Counted from the stretch's first letter, positions 35,345 to 44,569 are shown. The stretch is 64,000 bases of DNA from Haloferax marinum (GCF_009674625.1 NZ_WKJQ01000001.1:1736001-1800000); one strand, 5' to 3'. The notes: generated by a model not told the origin, from the sequence alone. Numbers and translations: made by a program.

Positions 35345-36721
35345 ATGAGTTCGACCCCTCCAGGACCGAAGGGAATCCCCGTCTTCGGTGCCAGTCGGCA
35401 GTACGCCCGTGACCCGTTTAGCTTCCTGACGGCAGTCGCGGACGCCTACGGCGACGTGATTCACTTCGACCTCGGCCCGTTGGACACCTACATGCTGACG
35501 AACCCCGCAGACATCGAACGCGTCCTCGTGAGCGAGGCGTCGAAGTTCCGTAAGCCGCAGTTCCAAGACCAGGCTATCGGTGACTTGCTCGGTGAGGGAC
35601 TGCTGATGAGCGAGGGTTCGACGTGGCAGAAACAGCGACAACTCGCCCAACCCGCCTTCGACGTGCGTCGCATCTCGACGATGGCGGGGATGATGACGAA
35701 TCGAACAGAGACGATGCTCTCGGAGTGGCACGACGGCGACGTCGTCGACGTCCAACTGGAGATGACGCGGCTGACCGTCGAGATAATCGTCGACGCGATG
35801 TTCGGAGCGGAACTCGACGACGAACGCATCGGACTCATTCAGGAGAACCTCGAACCACTCGGGTCACGGTTCGAACCCGACCCGATTCGATTTCTCACGC
35901 CCGACTGGGTGCCGACGCGAGAGAACCGCGAGTACAAACAGTCGCTGTCGGTGCTCGAAGACCTCATCTGGGACATCGTCGAGGAACGCCGTGGGACCGA
36001 GTACGGACAGACACCGGCGTCCTCCGTGTCGGCCGCGGATTCTGTCGAGGAGAAACCGATGGACCTCCTCTCGATTCTCCTTCGTGCCTACGACGCGGGC
36101 GAACAGACCGACGAGAACCTCCGCGACGAACTGATGACGATGCTCCTCGCGGGCCACGACACGACGGCGCTGACACTCACCTATGCGTGGTATCTGCTGT
36201 CCCAACACCCCGAGGCCAAAGAGAGACTCCACCGTGAGTTGAACGACGTACTCGGTGGCCGAACGCCGACGGCCGAAGACGTCCGGCAGTTGGAGTACAC
36301 CGAACGCGTGCTGAACGAGTCGATGCGCCTGTATCCGCCGGTGTACGTGATGTTCCGCGAACCCAAAGTCGACGTCCGTCTCGGGGGCTATCGCGTCCCG
36401 GAAGGGTCGGCTATCATGCTCCCCCAGTGGGTCGTCCACCGGTCGGAACGGTGGTGGGACAACCCGCTCGAGTTCGACCCCGACAGATGGAGTCCCGAGC
36501 GAATGGCCGACCGCCCGCGGTTCGCGTACTTCCCGTTCGGCGGCGGGCCTCGACACTGCATCGGAAAGCATCTCTCGTTGCTGGAAGGCCGCCTCATCCT
36601 CGGAACGGTGGCCCAACAGTACGAACTCGACTACGTCAGAGACGAACCGTTTTCGTTGCGCGGGTCGCTGACGATGCACCCGCGCGAACCGATGGAGATG
36701 CGACTCCGCGCTCGAGAGTAG
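35345..36721 (+). CDS. cytochrome P450
   Basis: A 458-residue soluble P450 monooxygenase. The I-helix oxygen-activation motif AGHDTTALTLTYAW is near residue 270, ExxR is in VLNESMRLYPP, and the heme loop FAYFPFGGGPRHCIGK carries the thiolate ligand C405. Most similar in outline to the CYP102-heme-domain/CYP4-like bacterial group. No N-terminal membrane anchor and no fused reductase are present; a ferredoxin must supply electrons. The [3Fe-4S]-type ferredoxin at 57155 is a conceivable but unlinked partner. Substrate unknown. Confidence 0.95.
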   Translation: MSSTPPGPKGIPVFGASRQYARDPFSFLTAVADAYGDVIHFDLGPLDTYMLTNPADIERVLVSEASKFRKPQFQDQAIGDLLGEGLLMSEGSTWQKQRQLAQPAFDVRRISTMAGMMTNRTETMLSEWHDGDVVDVQLEMTRLTVEIIVDAMFGAELDDERIGLIQENLEPLGSRFEPDPIRFLTPDWVPTRENREYKQSLSVLEDLIWDIVEERRGTEYGQTPASSVSAADSVEEKPMDLLSILLRAYDAGEQTDENLRDELMTMLLAGHDTTALTLTYAWYLLSQHPEAKERLHRELNDVLGGRTPTAEDVRQLEYTERVLNESMRLYPPVYVMFREPKVDVRLGGYRVPEGSAIMLPQWVVHRSERWWDNPLEFDPDRWSPERMADRPRFAYFPFGGGPRHCIGKHLSLLEGRLILGTVAQQYELDYVRDEPFSLRGSLTMHPREPMEMRLRARE

Positions 36722-36754
36722 CGACTGCCCGGCAGGGCCGACCGACAGTCTCGG

Positions 36755-37252
36755 TCAGGCGGGAAGCGAGATAGACGCCACAGACTCGCGGAAGTTCCCG
36801 TCGTAGAGGTCGACGTGCGAGACGGCCCACTCGACCGGTTCGACGTGCTGACTCGCCACTGCACGGGCGTCTGCGACCGACCCGCCGCGAGCGAGCGTGA
36901 CGTGCGGTGCGTAGTCGTCGCCTTCGAGGTCGTCGATAGCACCGAACTCGTCGACGAGTCGCCAGTGTAACTCCTCGAGTCCAGGGCTCTCGACTTCGAG
37001 GTAGACGACCGGCGCAGACCCACGTGGTGGGCGTTCGAAGAAGTCGATGCCAGTGACACGGGCCTCGAACGCCGGCGCACCGCGGAGCGTCTGCCGAAGT
37101 TGCTCGCGGAGTCGGTCGAGGTCGGTCTCTTCGAATCGCTTGCAGACGAGCGTGTGCCGGTCGCGGACCCGGTCGAACGGGGCGAGATACGGAAACAGGT
37201 CGGACGCGAGACGGGCGACCCGCCCCGGTACCGGGACGTTCAGACTGTACAC
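36755..37252 (-). CDS. 2'-5' RNA ligase superfamily (2H phosphoesterase)
   Basis: A 165-residue 2H-superfamily protein with both catalytic His motifs: RDRHTLVCKRF (first H-x-x near residue 33) and YAPHVTLARGG (second H-V-T near 137). Such proteins act on 2',3'-cyclic phosphate or 2'-5' RNA linkages; the archaeal group is often called ThpR-like. The N terminus MYSLNVPVPGRVARLA is typical. It is convergent with the P450 gene (33-bp gap) and downstream of a tiny membrane-protein gene. Enzyme specificity is inferred. Confidence 0.85.
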   Translation of the reverse strand: MYSLNVPVPGRVARLASDLFPYLAPFDRVRDRHTLVCKRFEETDLDRLREQLRQTLRGAPAFEARVTGIDFFERPPRGSAPVVYLEVESPGLEELHWRLVDEFGAIDDLEGDDYAPHVTLARGGSVADARAVASQHVEPVEWAVSHVDLYDGNFRESVASISLPA

Positions 37253-37373
37253 GCCCGTGACTCACGGGTGAGATACAAAGACGTGTCGCCGTCGGGCCGG
37301 GAGAAGAGCGCTGTCGAACCGAAAGCGGGGCGCAACCAGCACGACGGGCAGTCCAAACCAGAAGAGACCGGCG

Positions 37374-37568
37374 TCAGATACGGTCGAGTAACCAGAGGAC
37401 GATGAGCGCGGCGACGACGAGACCCAGGAGTGGCCAGAACGGCCCCAAGAGCATCGTGAAGAGACCGAGAACCTCGCCGAGGATTTCGAGTACCAACCAG
37501 ATGAGGACGAGGACCAACACCAGTTTCAGGAGGTCCTCGACTTCGATACCGCCACGGTTCAGTTTCAT
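37374..37568 (-). CDS. 64-residue two-TM membrane protein
   Basis: A small integral membrane protein. After a charged start (MKLNRGGIEVEDLLK) residues 15-37 (LVLVLVLIWLVLEILGEVLGL) and 42-62 (GPFWPLLGLVVAALIVLWLLD) are TM segments, ending RI. Codon bias is good and the frame is intact. Similar 60-65-residue proteins are common in haloarchaea (DUF75xx, unverified). It sits divergent from the SPFH gene, with a shared 150-bp upstream region. Confidence 0.75.
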   Translation of the reverse strand: MKLNRGGIEVEDLLKLVLVLVLIWLVLEILGEVLGLFTMLLGPFWPLLGLVVAALIVLWLLDRI

Positions 37569-37721
37569 ACCCAGCGGGTCAGGGAGTGTGAAGTAAATAC
37601 TTGGTGGCCCGTGTGAGAGTGGTTGACTCGGTTGTTTTCGGCGTCTGTGGCCGGTTCGTCGTCGGTGTCGACCCCACAGCTGGCCGGGTAGGTTTATTCG
37701 TCCACGGTGTCACTCTCTTGC

Positions 37722-38936
37722 ATGGACAGTGTGTTCTACCAACTCGGACGCCTCTCCCGACCAGACTCCGGAGCAGAGTCATCGGCGAAAGTCGGTGGGT
37801 CGTCGCGCGTCCCACGTTGGCTTGGTCCCCTCGCACTCGCCGTGGTGGTGTTCGGAATCGCCGTCGTCGTCTTCCCCGTCACGCCGCTGACGCTCGCCGG
37901 ATACGTCCTCCTCGCACTCGCAATCGCGGCGGTGTACGACGCCGTCGAAATCGTGCAGGCGTACGAAAAACGGACGCTCTCGGTGTTCGGAGAGTACAAA
38001 GGTATCCTCGAACCCGGCATCAACTTCATCCCGCCGTTCGTCTCGAAGACCTACCGCTTCGATATGCGGACGCAGACGCTCGACGTGCCCTCACAGGAAG
38101 CAATCACCGAAGACAACTCGCCGGTGACCGCCGACGCCGTCGTCTACATCCGTGTGATGGACCCCGAGCGCGCCTTCCTCGAAGTCGACAACTACCGACG
38201 GGCCGTCTCGCTGCTCGCCCAGACGACGCTCCGTGCCGCACTCGGTGACATGGAACTCGACGAGACGCTCGCACGACGTGACCACATCAACGCGCGCATC
38301 CGAGAGGAACTCGACGAACCGACCGACGAGTGGGGCGTCCGCGTCGAATCCGTCGAAGTCCGCGAGGTGAAACCCTCTGCAGACGTCGAAAACGCGATGG
38401 AACAACAGACCTCCGCCGAGCGCCGTCGCCGCGCCATGATTCTCGAAGCGCAGGGTGAACGCCGCTCTGCGGTCGAGAAGGCAGAAGGTGACAAGCAGTC
38501 GAACATCATCAGCGCACAAGGGAAGAAAGAGGCCGCGATCCTCCGTGCACAGGGTGACGCGATTTCGACGGTCCTCCGTGCGCGGGCCGCCGAGTCGATG
38601 GGCGAACGTGCCATCATCGACAAGGGCATGGAGACGCTCGAGCGCATCGGCACGTCGCCATCGACTACGTACGTCTTGCCGCAGGAACTCACCTCACTGC
38701 TCGGACGATACGGGAAGGGCTTGACCGACTCAGACGTCCAGACGGCCACGAGTCTCGACAGTCTGGAGTTCGACGAAGAGACGCGCGAACTCCTCGGCCT
38801 CGACAACATCGAGGGGATACTCGGAGAGATAGACGCCGAACTCGACGAACTCGACACCGAGTTCAACGAGGTAGATACCGACGCAATCGATATCGAAATC
38901 GAAGACGGCGGCGTCGAGATGGAATCACAGAAATAG
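37722..38936 (+). CDS. SPFH/band 7 (stomatin-like) membrane protein
   Basis: A 404-residue protein with two close N-terminal TM segments (residues 37-75), then an SPFH domain (about 85-260: KRTLSVFGEYKGILEPGINFIPPFVSKTYRFDMRTQTLDV, AVVYIRVMDPERAFLEVDNY) and a coiled coil rich in Glu/Arg/Ala (265-330). The C-terminal 60 residues are very acidic. SPFH proteins oligomerise into membrane microdomain cages and often modulate proteases. ATG 37722 follows TTTATT at 37693-37698. A NfeD-type partner is not adjacent. Confidence 0.9.
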   Translation: MDSVFYQLGRLSRPDSGAESSAKVGGSSRVPRWLGPLALAVVVFGIAVVVFPVTPLTLAGYVLLALAIAAVYDAVEIVQAYEKRTLSVFGEYKGILEPGINFIPPFVSKTYRFDMRTQTLDVPSQEAITEDNSPVTADAVVYIRVMDPERAFLEVDNYRRAVSLLAQTTLRAALGDMELDETLARRDHINARIREELDEPTDEWGVRVESVEVREVKPSADVENAMEQQTSAERRRRAMILEAQGERRSAVEKAEGDKQSNIISAQGKKEAAILRAQGDAISTVLRARAAESMGERAIIDKGMETLERIGTSPSTTYVLPQELTSLLGRYGKGLTDSDVQTATSLDSLEFDEETRELLGLDNIEGILGEIDAELDELDTEFNEVDTDAIDIEIEDGGVEMESQK

Positions 38937-39438
38937 TCGGGACAGTCCGAAGAGTGCGGAAACTCGACTCCCCTCCGACCGGGAGTTTCTCCGCGCCGTC
39001 GTGGGAGTCGAGCATCGCCTGGTCAGCGGGTCCAGCGGCGTCGTCTTTCTCTGTTTGGACAGTCCGGGCGCGGCAAGACGCCGGGCAGTTCCCGCGCGCA
39101 CGGCCGCTTCGAAGGTGTCGGCCTCGAGTGCGGTGATTCCCCAAGTGGTCACCGGTCAGGTTCCAGCGGACGAGTTCGACACCGTCTGGCGGCCACGACT
39201 CCGGTTCCACCAGTTTCCTTCCCACTCCGGAGATTCGACCGGGCAGGGTGGGTTCGTTCCCCCTCCGAGTCGACCAGCATCGTCGTTCCCCATCACGTCT
39301 GCGATATTCGCAGACGAATGAACGTCCAACTCGTGAACGCTTAATGGCGTGAGACGGTTCTCAACCGACGAGAGTGTGTGGCATTGGCACGGTATACACT
39401 CGTGGAGAGAACGAAACGAAAACCGCGACTGCCGGCCG
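38937..39438. other. 500-bp gap, possible decayed gene on the minus strand
   Basis: Between the SPFH gene and the universal stress protein gene, minus-strand reading gives protein-like segments in different frames: a 46-residue frame from ATG near 39292 (MGNDDAGRLGGGTNPPCPVE), then KLVEPESWPPDGVELVRWN, then ITALEADTFEAAVRAG. They could be pieces of one gene broken by several frameshifts. None is recognised. The remainder holds no clear promoter or RNA. Confidence 0.35.
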
Positions 39439-39876
39439 CTACTCGTCTGCAGCGCGAACCGTCAGAACGGGGACCGACGACTGTCTGACGACGCGTTCGG
39501 TGACGCTTCCGATGAGGTAGTGGTCGAGACCGGTTCGGCCGTGGGTCGCCATCACGACGACGTCGATGTCGGCGTCGTTCGCGTGTTCGGTGATGACCGA
39601 ATCCGGAACGCCTTCTTCGACGATTCGCTCCGTGGCGACGTCGTCCGGCAGGGCCTCGATAGCGACGTCGACTGCGTGCTCGGCGCGTTCGAGTTCGGAC
39701 TCCTCCCAGACGTCGGGTGCGATGCCGGCAGAGGGCGTCTCGAACCGGTTGCGCGAGTCAGCGACCGAGAGGACGTGGACCGTCGCACCGTACGTCTGTG
39801 CGAGCGTCGTCACGTGTTCGATGGTCGCTTCGGTTGCGTCGCTGCCGTCGGTCGGTAACAGGATGTTGTCGTACAT
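39439..39876 (-). CDS. universal stress protein, UspA family
   Basis: A 145-residue single-domain Usp of the ATP-binding class. The start MYDNILLPTDGSDATEATIEH and the nucleotide loop VMATHGRTGLDHYLIGSVTERVVRQSSVPVLTVR (G-x2-G-x9-G-S) are both present. Usp proteins bind ATP and form dimers; their clients vary. It lies 54 bp downstream of the TauE-type permease on the same strand, a common haloarchaeal pairing of Usp and transporter. Confidence 0.93.
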   Translation of the reverse strand: MYDNILLPTDGSDATEATIEHVTTLAQTYGATVHVLSVADSRNRFETPSAGIAPDVWEESELERAEHAVDVAIEALPDDVATERIVEEGVPDSVITEHANDADIDVVVMATHGRTGLDHYLIGSVTERVVRQSSVPVLTVRAADE

Positions 39877-39930
39877 GGGTTGGGTGAAGAACGGGTGTGT
39901 TGTGAGGTGAGCGGTGCGTGAGAGCGTCGG

Positions 39931-41016
39931 TTAGATTCCGGCGGCCATCAGGAACAGCGCGACAGAGATGACCGCGAAGAGTCCACCGACGAAGGTCTTG
40001 ATAGTTTCAGTCTCCAGTGCGTTGGACACGTACGGCGCGATTTGGCCGCCGAGAACCGTCGCGGGGACGGTGAAGACGACCATGTTCCACGGCGTCGACG
40101 CCAGACTCAGCGTGTGACCGCCGACGAGGCCGCCACCGAAGACGTGGACGAGCGACGCGAGGATGGCGGTGAGTGCGACGACGATGTGGTTCGTGCCGAT
40201 GGCGACGCGGACGGGGACTTTCGTGCTGAGCATCGAGATGATGCCGAGTTCGCCGACACCGAAGCCAGCGAGTCCCTGGAACGTCCCGCCGATGCTGTAG
40301 TTGGCGAAGCGCCGGAGGTAGCCACCGCGCGTGTACGTGTAGTCGTCACCCTCACGGTCGACACGGGTGACGATGCCGTCGTCGTCGGTGCGGACGCCTG
40401 CCGGGCCGAGTTTGCCGGGGTCGTTCGGGAGACTCGACGTGACGGTTCCGCCGTCGGTCGCAGCAGCGTGTCCGGAATCCGAACTTCCTGGCTCGTCGTG
40501 GGCGAGGTCGGCCTTGAACAGCAGGTACGACGCCGCCAAGAGCGCGAGGCCGAGCAGCGCGTGGAAGACGACTTCCGGGATGACGAACGACAGCAGTGCG
40601 CCGCCGACGACGAACGGAATCGACCCGGCGACGAGGCTCAGCGCCAGTCGCCGGTCGACGAGACCGTACTGGATGAACGCCACGGCCGAACTGGACAGGC
40701 CGAACGCCTCGCTGATGAGGCCCACCTTCACGATGGTCGCGGGTTCGAGCGGGTGTGCGAACACCGGGAAGATGAAGATGAGGAACGGGACGAACAGTGC
40801 CGACCCGCTGATTCCGACCGTGTTCACAGTGGTCGCACCGAGGACGAACACCGGGAACAACCACCAGTAGTTGAGCCAGTAGTCCATGCCGGCGTCGGTG
40901 GGCGTCGGCGCCACGGTGAAGACGGCGGCGATGAACAGCACGGGTGCGGTGAACACGAGGATGTGTTGATACTTCAGGAACGACTTCTGGACGTGACTGA
41001 GAGACTGAGAGCTCAT
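39931..41016 (-). CDS. sulfite exporter TauE/SafE family membrane protein
   Basis: A 361-residue polytopic protein (about 8-9 TM). The family's two repeats begin at VNTVGISGSALFVPFLIF and GLAGFGVGELGIISML; both contain the Gly-rich loop of TauE/SafE proteins. A hydrophilic, acidic loop of about 65 residues (180-245) lies between the halves. ATG 41016 (MSSQSLSH) is preferred; a GTG 21 codons earlier gives a basic, poorly biased extension. Export of sulfite or organosulfonates is plausible, given rhodanese genes nearby at 46-48 kb, but is inferred. Confidence 0.85.
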   Translation of the reverse strand: MSSQSLSHVQKSFLKYQHILVFTAPVLFIAAVFTVAPTPTDAGMDYWLNYWWLFPVFVLGATTVNTVGISGSALFVPFLIFIFPVFAHPLEPATIVKVGLISEAFGLSSSAVAFIQYGLVDRRLALSLVAGSIPFVVGGALLSFVIPEVVFHALLGLALLAASYLLFKADLAHDEPGSSDSGHAAATDGGTVTSSLPNDPGKLGPAGVRTDDDGIVTRVDREGDDYTYTRGGYLRRFANYSIGGTFQGLAGFGVGELGIISMLSTKVPVRVAIGTNHIVVALTAILASLVHVFGGGLVGGHTLSLASTPWNMVVFTVPATVLGGQIAPYVSNALETETIKTFVGGLFAVISVALFLMAAGI

Positions 41017-41030
41017 TGTTCTCGTTGTTT

Positions 41031-41228
41031 TCAGTACGTAGTGACGTGCGCGTTCACTCCGTGGGAGTGACGCGACCAAAACAGGTTGTCTGCCGAAACG
41101 TCAGCGGATTCGCACCGCGTGCAAAGTTCATCCACCGCAGACGGTGTGACCGTCCCACACACCGGCGTCGCCGGCCGCGGGTGGTCACCCGACGAGTCGA
41201 ACGACTGGGACTCGACTGACGAAGGCAT
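41031..41228 (-). CDS. possible 65-residue protein upstream of the TauE-type gene
   Basis: An open frame from ATG 41228 (MPSSVESQSFDSSGDHP) to a stop 14 bp before the permease start, with fairly good G/C bias at third positions. It contains one CTRC pair (DELCTRCESADVS). No family is recognised and no second cysteine pair exists for a full zinc ribbon. It could be a real small protein or part of the leader of the permease gene; a perfect hairpin (TCACTCC-GTG-GGAGTGA, 41054-41070) lies within it, which argues against strong coding constraint. Confidence 0.3.
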   Translation of the reverse strand: MPSSVESQSFDSSGDHPRPATPVCGTVTPSAVDELCTRCESADVSADNLFWSRHSHGVNAHVTTY

Positions 41229-41426
41229 CTAAGTGATACCCCCGTTCGGGAAAGCGTGGTGAACTGTGTGTCCTGCAGACTCGTCCGCAGAGATGCGGGT
41301 CACGGTGAAACGGGCATAGCGAGGATGGGGTAATAAGTCTTAATCACTGTCTATATTTTGGGTACTGACCACACACCGACGGGTGTCGAAGAAGCGGAAA
41401 CATGTGTCTCAACCCCTAGTCTGTAC

Positions 41427-41849
41427 TCACACAGAGGGGTCGAGCACACGTTGAATGAGTGCCCGTTCGTTCTGATACGAAAGCTGGTCGAGGGTTTCGG
41501 CGGGGGTGACCCACTCCCGCGCGTCCACCTCGGTGTCGGGGTCGAACGGGTGTGCTTCGACGAGTCGCATGTGCCAGACGAACACTGCTTTCGGGCCACT
41601 CGCAGTGTCTTCGTCGGCGTCGACGTGGTAGTCGTACCGCCCGGCGAAGCGCCCACATTCGACCGAGCAGCGAGTCTCTTCTTGGACTTCTCGAATGGCA
41701 GTCTCGACCAGCGTCTCGCCCTGTTCGACCTTTCCTTTGGGGAGTGACCAGTCGTCGTAGCGAGGGCGGTGAACGAGACAGAGTCGCCCGTCGTCGCGGC
41801 GGAGGAGGCCGCCAGCAGCGAACGTGCGTGTGCTATCTTGGGCGGGCAC
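41427..41849 (-). CDS. NUDIX hydrolase
   Basis: A 140-residue NUDIX protein. The box GKVEQGETLVETAIREVQEETRCSV fits G-x5-E-x7-R-E-U-x-E-E-x-G-U except for the last Gly. The N terminus (RTFAAGGLLRRDDGRLCLVHRPRYDDWSLPKG) resembles diadenosine-polyphosphate hydrolases and MutT-like enzymes. Start GTG 41849 is one base after the uvrB stop, so the two genes form an operon; a housecleaning role beside nucleotide excision repair is plausible. Substrate not predictable. Confidence 0.88.
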   Translation of the reverse strand: MPAQDSTRTFAAGGLLRRDDGRLCLVHRPRYDDWSLPKGKVEQGETLVETAIREVQEETRCSVECGRFAGRYDYHVDADEDTASGPKAVFVWHMRLVEAHPFDPDTEVDAREWVTPAETLDQLSYQNERALIQRVLDPSV

Positions 41850-41850
41850 G

Positions 41851-43935
41851 TCAGAACTCGTCCGGCGGGGCGAGACTGTCGTCGTCTTCGTCCGGGACTT
41901 CGGGTTCGATACCGTCGTCGAGGTGGTCGACGTCGTACTCGCGGCGGAGTTTCTGGATTCGGTCTCGGATGTCGGCCGCGAGTTCGAACTCGAGGTTATC
42001 TGCCGCCTCTTGCATCCGGTCCTGCAAGAAGAGAATCTGTTCGGCCGCCTCGTCGGCGTCCGCAGGTGCGTCGCCCGAGACGCCTCGCGTGTCGGTCTTG
42101 CTGCCGGGGAGGTTGGTCTCGCCAACTTCCTTCTCGATGGTCTTCGGCGTGTGGCCGTGTGCTTCGTTGAACTCCCGTTGGATGCGACGACGGCGTTGTG
42201 TCTCCGAAATCGCGGCCTCCATCGCGTCGGTCCGGTCGTCTGCGTAGAGGACGACTTCGCCGTTGACGTTGCGGGCGGCACGACCCATCGTCTGGACGAG
42301 CGTCGTCTCAGAGCGCAAGAACCCTTGCTGGTCGGCGTCGAGGATGGCGACGAGCGACACTTCTGGGATGTCGAGTCCCTCTCGAAGGAGGTTGATGCCG
42401 ACGAGGACGTCGATGTCGCCGAGACGAAGCGACCGAATGAGTTCGTGGCGTTCGAGCGTGTCCGTCTCGTCGTGCATGTAGGCCACGTCCACACCCGCTT
42501 CTTCGAGGTACTCGGTCAGGTCTTCTGCCATCCGTTTCGTGAGTGTGGTCACGAGGACGCGTTCCTCGCGGTCGATTCGGTCGTCGATGCGGGCCATCAG
42601 GTCGTCTATCTGTCCCGACGCCTCCGCGACGTCGACCTTCGGGTCGACGAGGTGGGTCGGCCGAACGATTTGCTCGACGATTTGCTCGGAGTGTTCGCGT
42701 TCGTAGTCGCCGGGCGTCGCGGAGACGAAGAGCAGTTTCCCGGTCTTCTCTTCGAACTCCTCGAACGTCAGCGGGCGGTTGTCGTAGGCCGTCGGGAGGC
42801 GGAACCCGTTTTCGACGAGTGAATCTTTCCGGGATTTGTCGCCGGCGTACTGCCCCTTTATCTGCGGGAGCGTGACGTGCGATTCGTCCACGACGGTGAG
42901 GAAGTCGTCTGGGAAGTAGTCGAGTAACGTGTAGGGGGCGTCGCCGGGTTCGCGGTCCGAGAGGTGGACCGAGTAGTTCTCGATACCGGAGCAGTGGCCC
43001 GTCTCGCGCATCATCTCGATGTCGAAGGTGGTTCGTTCTTCGATACGCTGGGCCGCGACGAGGTCGCCCTGTCGCTGGAAGTAGTTGACCCGGTCTTCCA
43101 TCAGTTCCTCGATTTCGGAGATTGCCTGTTCGAGTTGTTCTTCGGGAATCGAGTAGTGTTCTGCCGGGTGGACCAAGACGGCGGGTTCGGAGGATTTGAC
43201 GTCGCCGTCGAGTGGGTCGAGTTTCAGCATCCGGTCGATTTCGTCGCCCCAGAACTCGATGCGGACGGCGTAGCGGCCGTACATCGGAAACACTTCGACG
43301 GTGTCGCCGCGGACCCGGAACGTGCCGTGGTGGAAGTCCACGTCGTTGCGTTCGTAGTTCAGGTCGACGAGTTGGCGCAGTAGTTCGTCGCGGTCGAGTT
43401 CGTCACCGACTTCGAGACGCAGGGACATGTCGGTGTAGTTCTTCGGGTCACCGAGGCCGTAGATGGCCGAGACAGACGCCACGACGATGACGTCGTCGCG
43501 GGTGAGAAGCGACCGGGTCGCCGAGTGGCGGAGTCGGTCTATCTCCTCGTTGATGGACATGTCCTTGTCGATGTAGGTGTCCGTTTGTTCGATGTAAGCC
43601 TCAGGTTGATAATAATCATAATATGACACAAAATATTCTACTGCGTTGTCAGGAAAGAGATTCTTGAACTCCTCGTACAACTGGGCGGCGAGCGTCTTGT
43701 TGTGTGCGAGGACGAGCGTCGGTTTCTGAATCTCTTCGACGACCCACGAGACGGTGTTGGTTTTGCCGGAACCGGTGACGCCCAGAAGCGTCTGGATATC
43801 CGCACCATCGCCGTACGCACTGGCCAACGCTTCGATAGCTTCGGGTTGGTCTCCCGCCGGTTCGAAGGGGGCATCGACGCGGAATTCGCGTTCTGCCTCT
43901 GGTCTGTCGGCAGACAGGGGACCGGACTCGCTCAT
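41851..43935 (-). CDS. uvrB: excinuclease ABC subunit B
   Basis: A 694-residue UvrB. Walker A is [10 protein letters not shown] (near residue 50), the damage-probing beta-hairpin is [15 protein letters not shown], the helicase motif II region reads [14 protein letters not shown], motif VI is [14 protein letters not shown], and the C-terminal UVR domain ([25 protein letters not shown]) binds UvrC. Haloarchaea obtained UvrABC from bacteria. ATG 43935 (MSESGPLS) is chosen because the upstream open frame is basic and non-coding in bias. An AT-rich codon patch covers the beta-hairpin (see findings). Confidence 0.96.
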   Translation of the reverse strand: MSESGPLSADRPEAEREFRVDAPFEPAGDQPEAIEALASAYGDGADIQTLLGVTGSGKTNTVSWVVEEIQKPTLVLAHNKTLAAQLYEEFKNLFPDNAVEYFVSYYDYYQPEAYIEQTDTYIDKDMSINEEIDRLRHSATRSLLTRDDVIVVASVSAIYGLGDPKNYTDMSLRLEVGDELDRDELLRQLVDLNYERNDVDFHHGTFRVRGDTVEVFPMYGRYAVRIEFWGDEIDRMLKLDPLDGDVKSSEPAVLVHPAEHYSIPEEQLEQAISEIEELMEDRVNYFQRQGDLVAAQRIEERTTFDIEMMRETGHCSGIENYSVHLSDREPGDAPYTLLDYFPDDFLTVVDESHVTLPQIKGQYAGDKSRKDSLVENGFRLPTAYDNRPLTFEEFEEKTGKLLFVSATPGDYEREHSEQIVEQIVRPTHLVDPKVDVAEASGQIDDLMARIDDRIDREERVLVTTLTKRMAEDLTEYLEEAGVDVAYMHDETDTLERHELIRSLRLGDIDVLVGINLLREGLDIPEVSLVAILDADQQGFLRSETTLVQTMGRAARNVNGEVVLYADDRTDAMEAAISETQRRRRIQREFNEAHGHTPKTIEKEVGETNLPGSKTDTRGVSGDAPADADEAAEQILFLQDRMQEAADNLEFELAADIRDRIQKLRREYDVDHLDDGIEPEVPDEDDDSLAPPDEF

Positions 43936-44024
43936 TGCACCTCGCTTGGGTTTCAGCGTACTTGAGCGAGGCGGTGCTTTCCGTCGTGAGAATGGTTTTC
44001 CGGCGAGACGCTGTATGAGACAGC

Positions 44025-44294
44025 ATGACACGAACGGAACTGCAGAACGCGAGCAAACTACTCGAAGAGGCCGCCGAAGCGACCGACGGAGAAGTTCGAG
44101 AACGCCTCTCCAACCAGTCCGACCAGTTGGCGAAACTCGCCGACCGAACGCAGGGACCGGACCACGGACGACTCGCCCGCCACATGACGGTCCTCCACGA
44201 ACTCGCAGAGAGCCTCGACGGCGACGTGGCCGAGAAAGTCCGCGAGGCCCGACAGCAGGTGCTCGAATACAGAAAGACCGTTCCTGGCGTCTGA
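44025..44294 (+). CDS. 89-residue helical protein, unknown function
   Basis: A small, strongly helical and acidic protein: [53 protein letters not shown] and [17 protein letters not shown]. The heptad pattern suggests a helical hairpin. It is conserved in appearance with a haloarchaeal DUF75xx family (from memory). It diverges from uvrB (89 bp between starts), so they share an upstream region. Function unknown. Confidence 0.75.
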   Translation: MTRTELQNASKLLEEAAEATDGEVRERLSNQSDQLAKLADRTQGPDHGRLARHMTVLHELAESLDGDVAEKVREARQQVLEYRKTVPGV

Positions 44295-44308
44295 CGCACG
44301 GCAGACAG

Positions 44309-44330
44309 ACCCCTTCGTTTCCACTGGAAC
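44309..44330 (-). promoter_or_regulatory. origin-recognition-box (ORB)-like motif
   Basis: Read on the minus strand this is TTCCAGTGGAAACGAAGGGG plus a T, essentially the archaeal ORB: a TTCCAGTGGAA dyad, AACGAA and a G-run. ORBs bind Orc1/Cdc6. It lies 15 bp past the end of the 89-residue protein gene, next to repeats and AT-rich DNA. Binding is inferred from sequence only. Confidence 0.5.
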
Positions 44331-44367
44331 GTGAAGGGTTGACAAGCACGGAAAATGGTGGATTTGG

Positions 44368-44452
44368 CTTAAGCGACCCTTCGCTTAAGTTGTCTCAGCT
44401 TGGTGCGTCTTAAGCGACCCTGATAGAATTATTGAGCAGTCTTAAGCGACCC
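44368..44452 (+). repeat. three CTTAAGCGACCC direct repeats, first one part of a hairpin
   Basis: CTTAAGCGACCC occurs exactly at 44368-44379, 44409-44420 and 44441-44452 (spacings 41 and 32). The first copy also pairs with TCGCTTAAG at 44381-44389, giving a perfect 9-bp stem with a CCCT loop. Repeats two and three share an extra GT in front. They begin 38 bp after the ORB-like motif. Confidence 0.85.
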
Positions 44453-44569
44453 CGGCAGAACGAAATACAGCGACGGACCCCTCTTTTAAGCCATTGTAGG
44501 CAGTCATGTCAAATTGCCGTGTCAATTAGAGCACAATATTGCGATGACAGATGGCCGGCAGTGTATACG

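Noticed and set aside
41427..42494. Single 355-residue protein including the NUDIX domain
   Set aside because: The N-terminal 215 residues are uvrB read in another frame; the NUDIX gene starts at GTG 41849.
43936..44349. N-terminal extension of UvrB
   Set aside because: The extra residues are Arg/Ser-rich and lie over the divergent helical-protein gene; UvrB normally starts near MSESGPLS.
44368..44452. CRISPR array
   Set aside because: Only three 12-bp units with unequal spacing of 41 and 32 bp and no cas genes; not a CRISPR.
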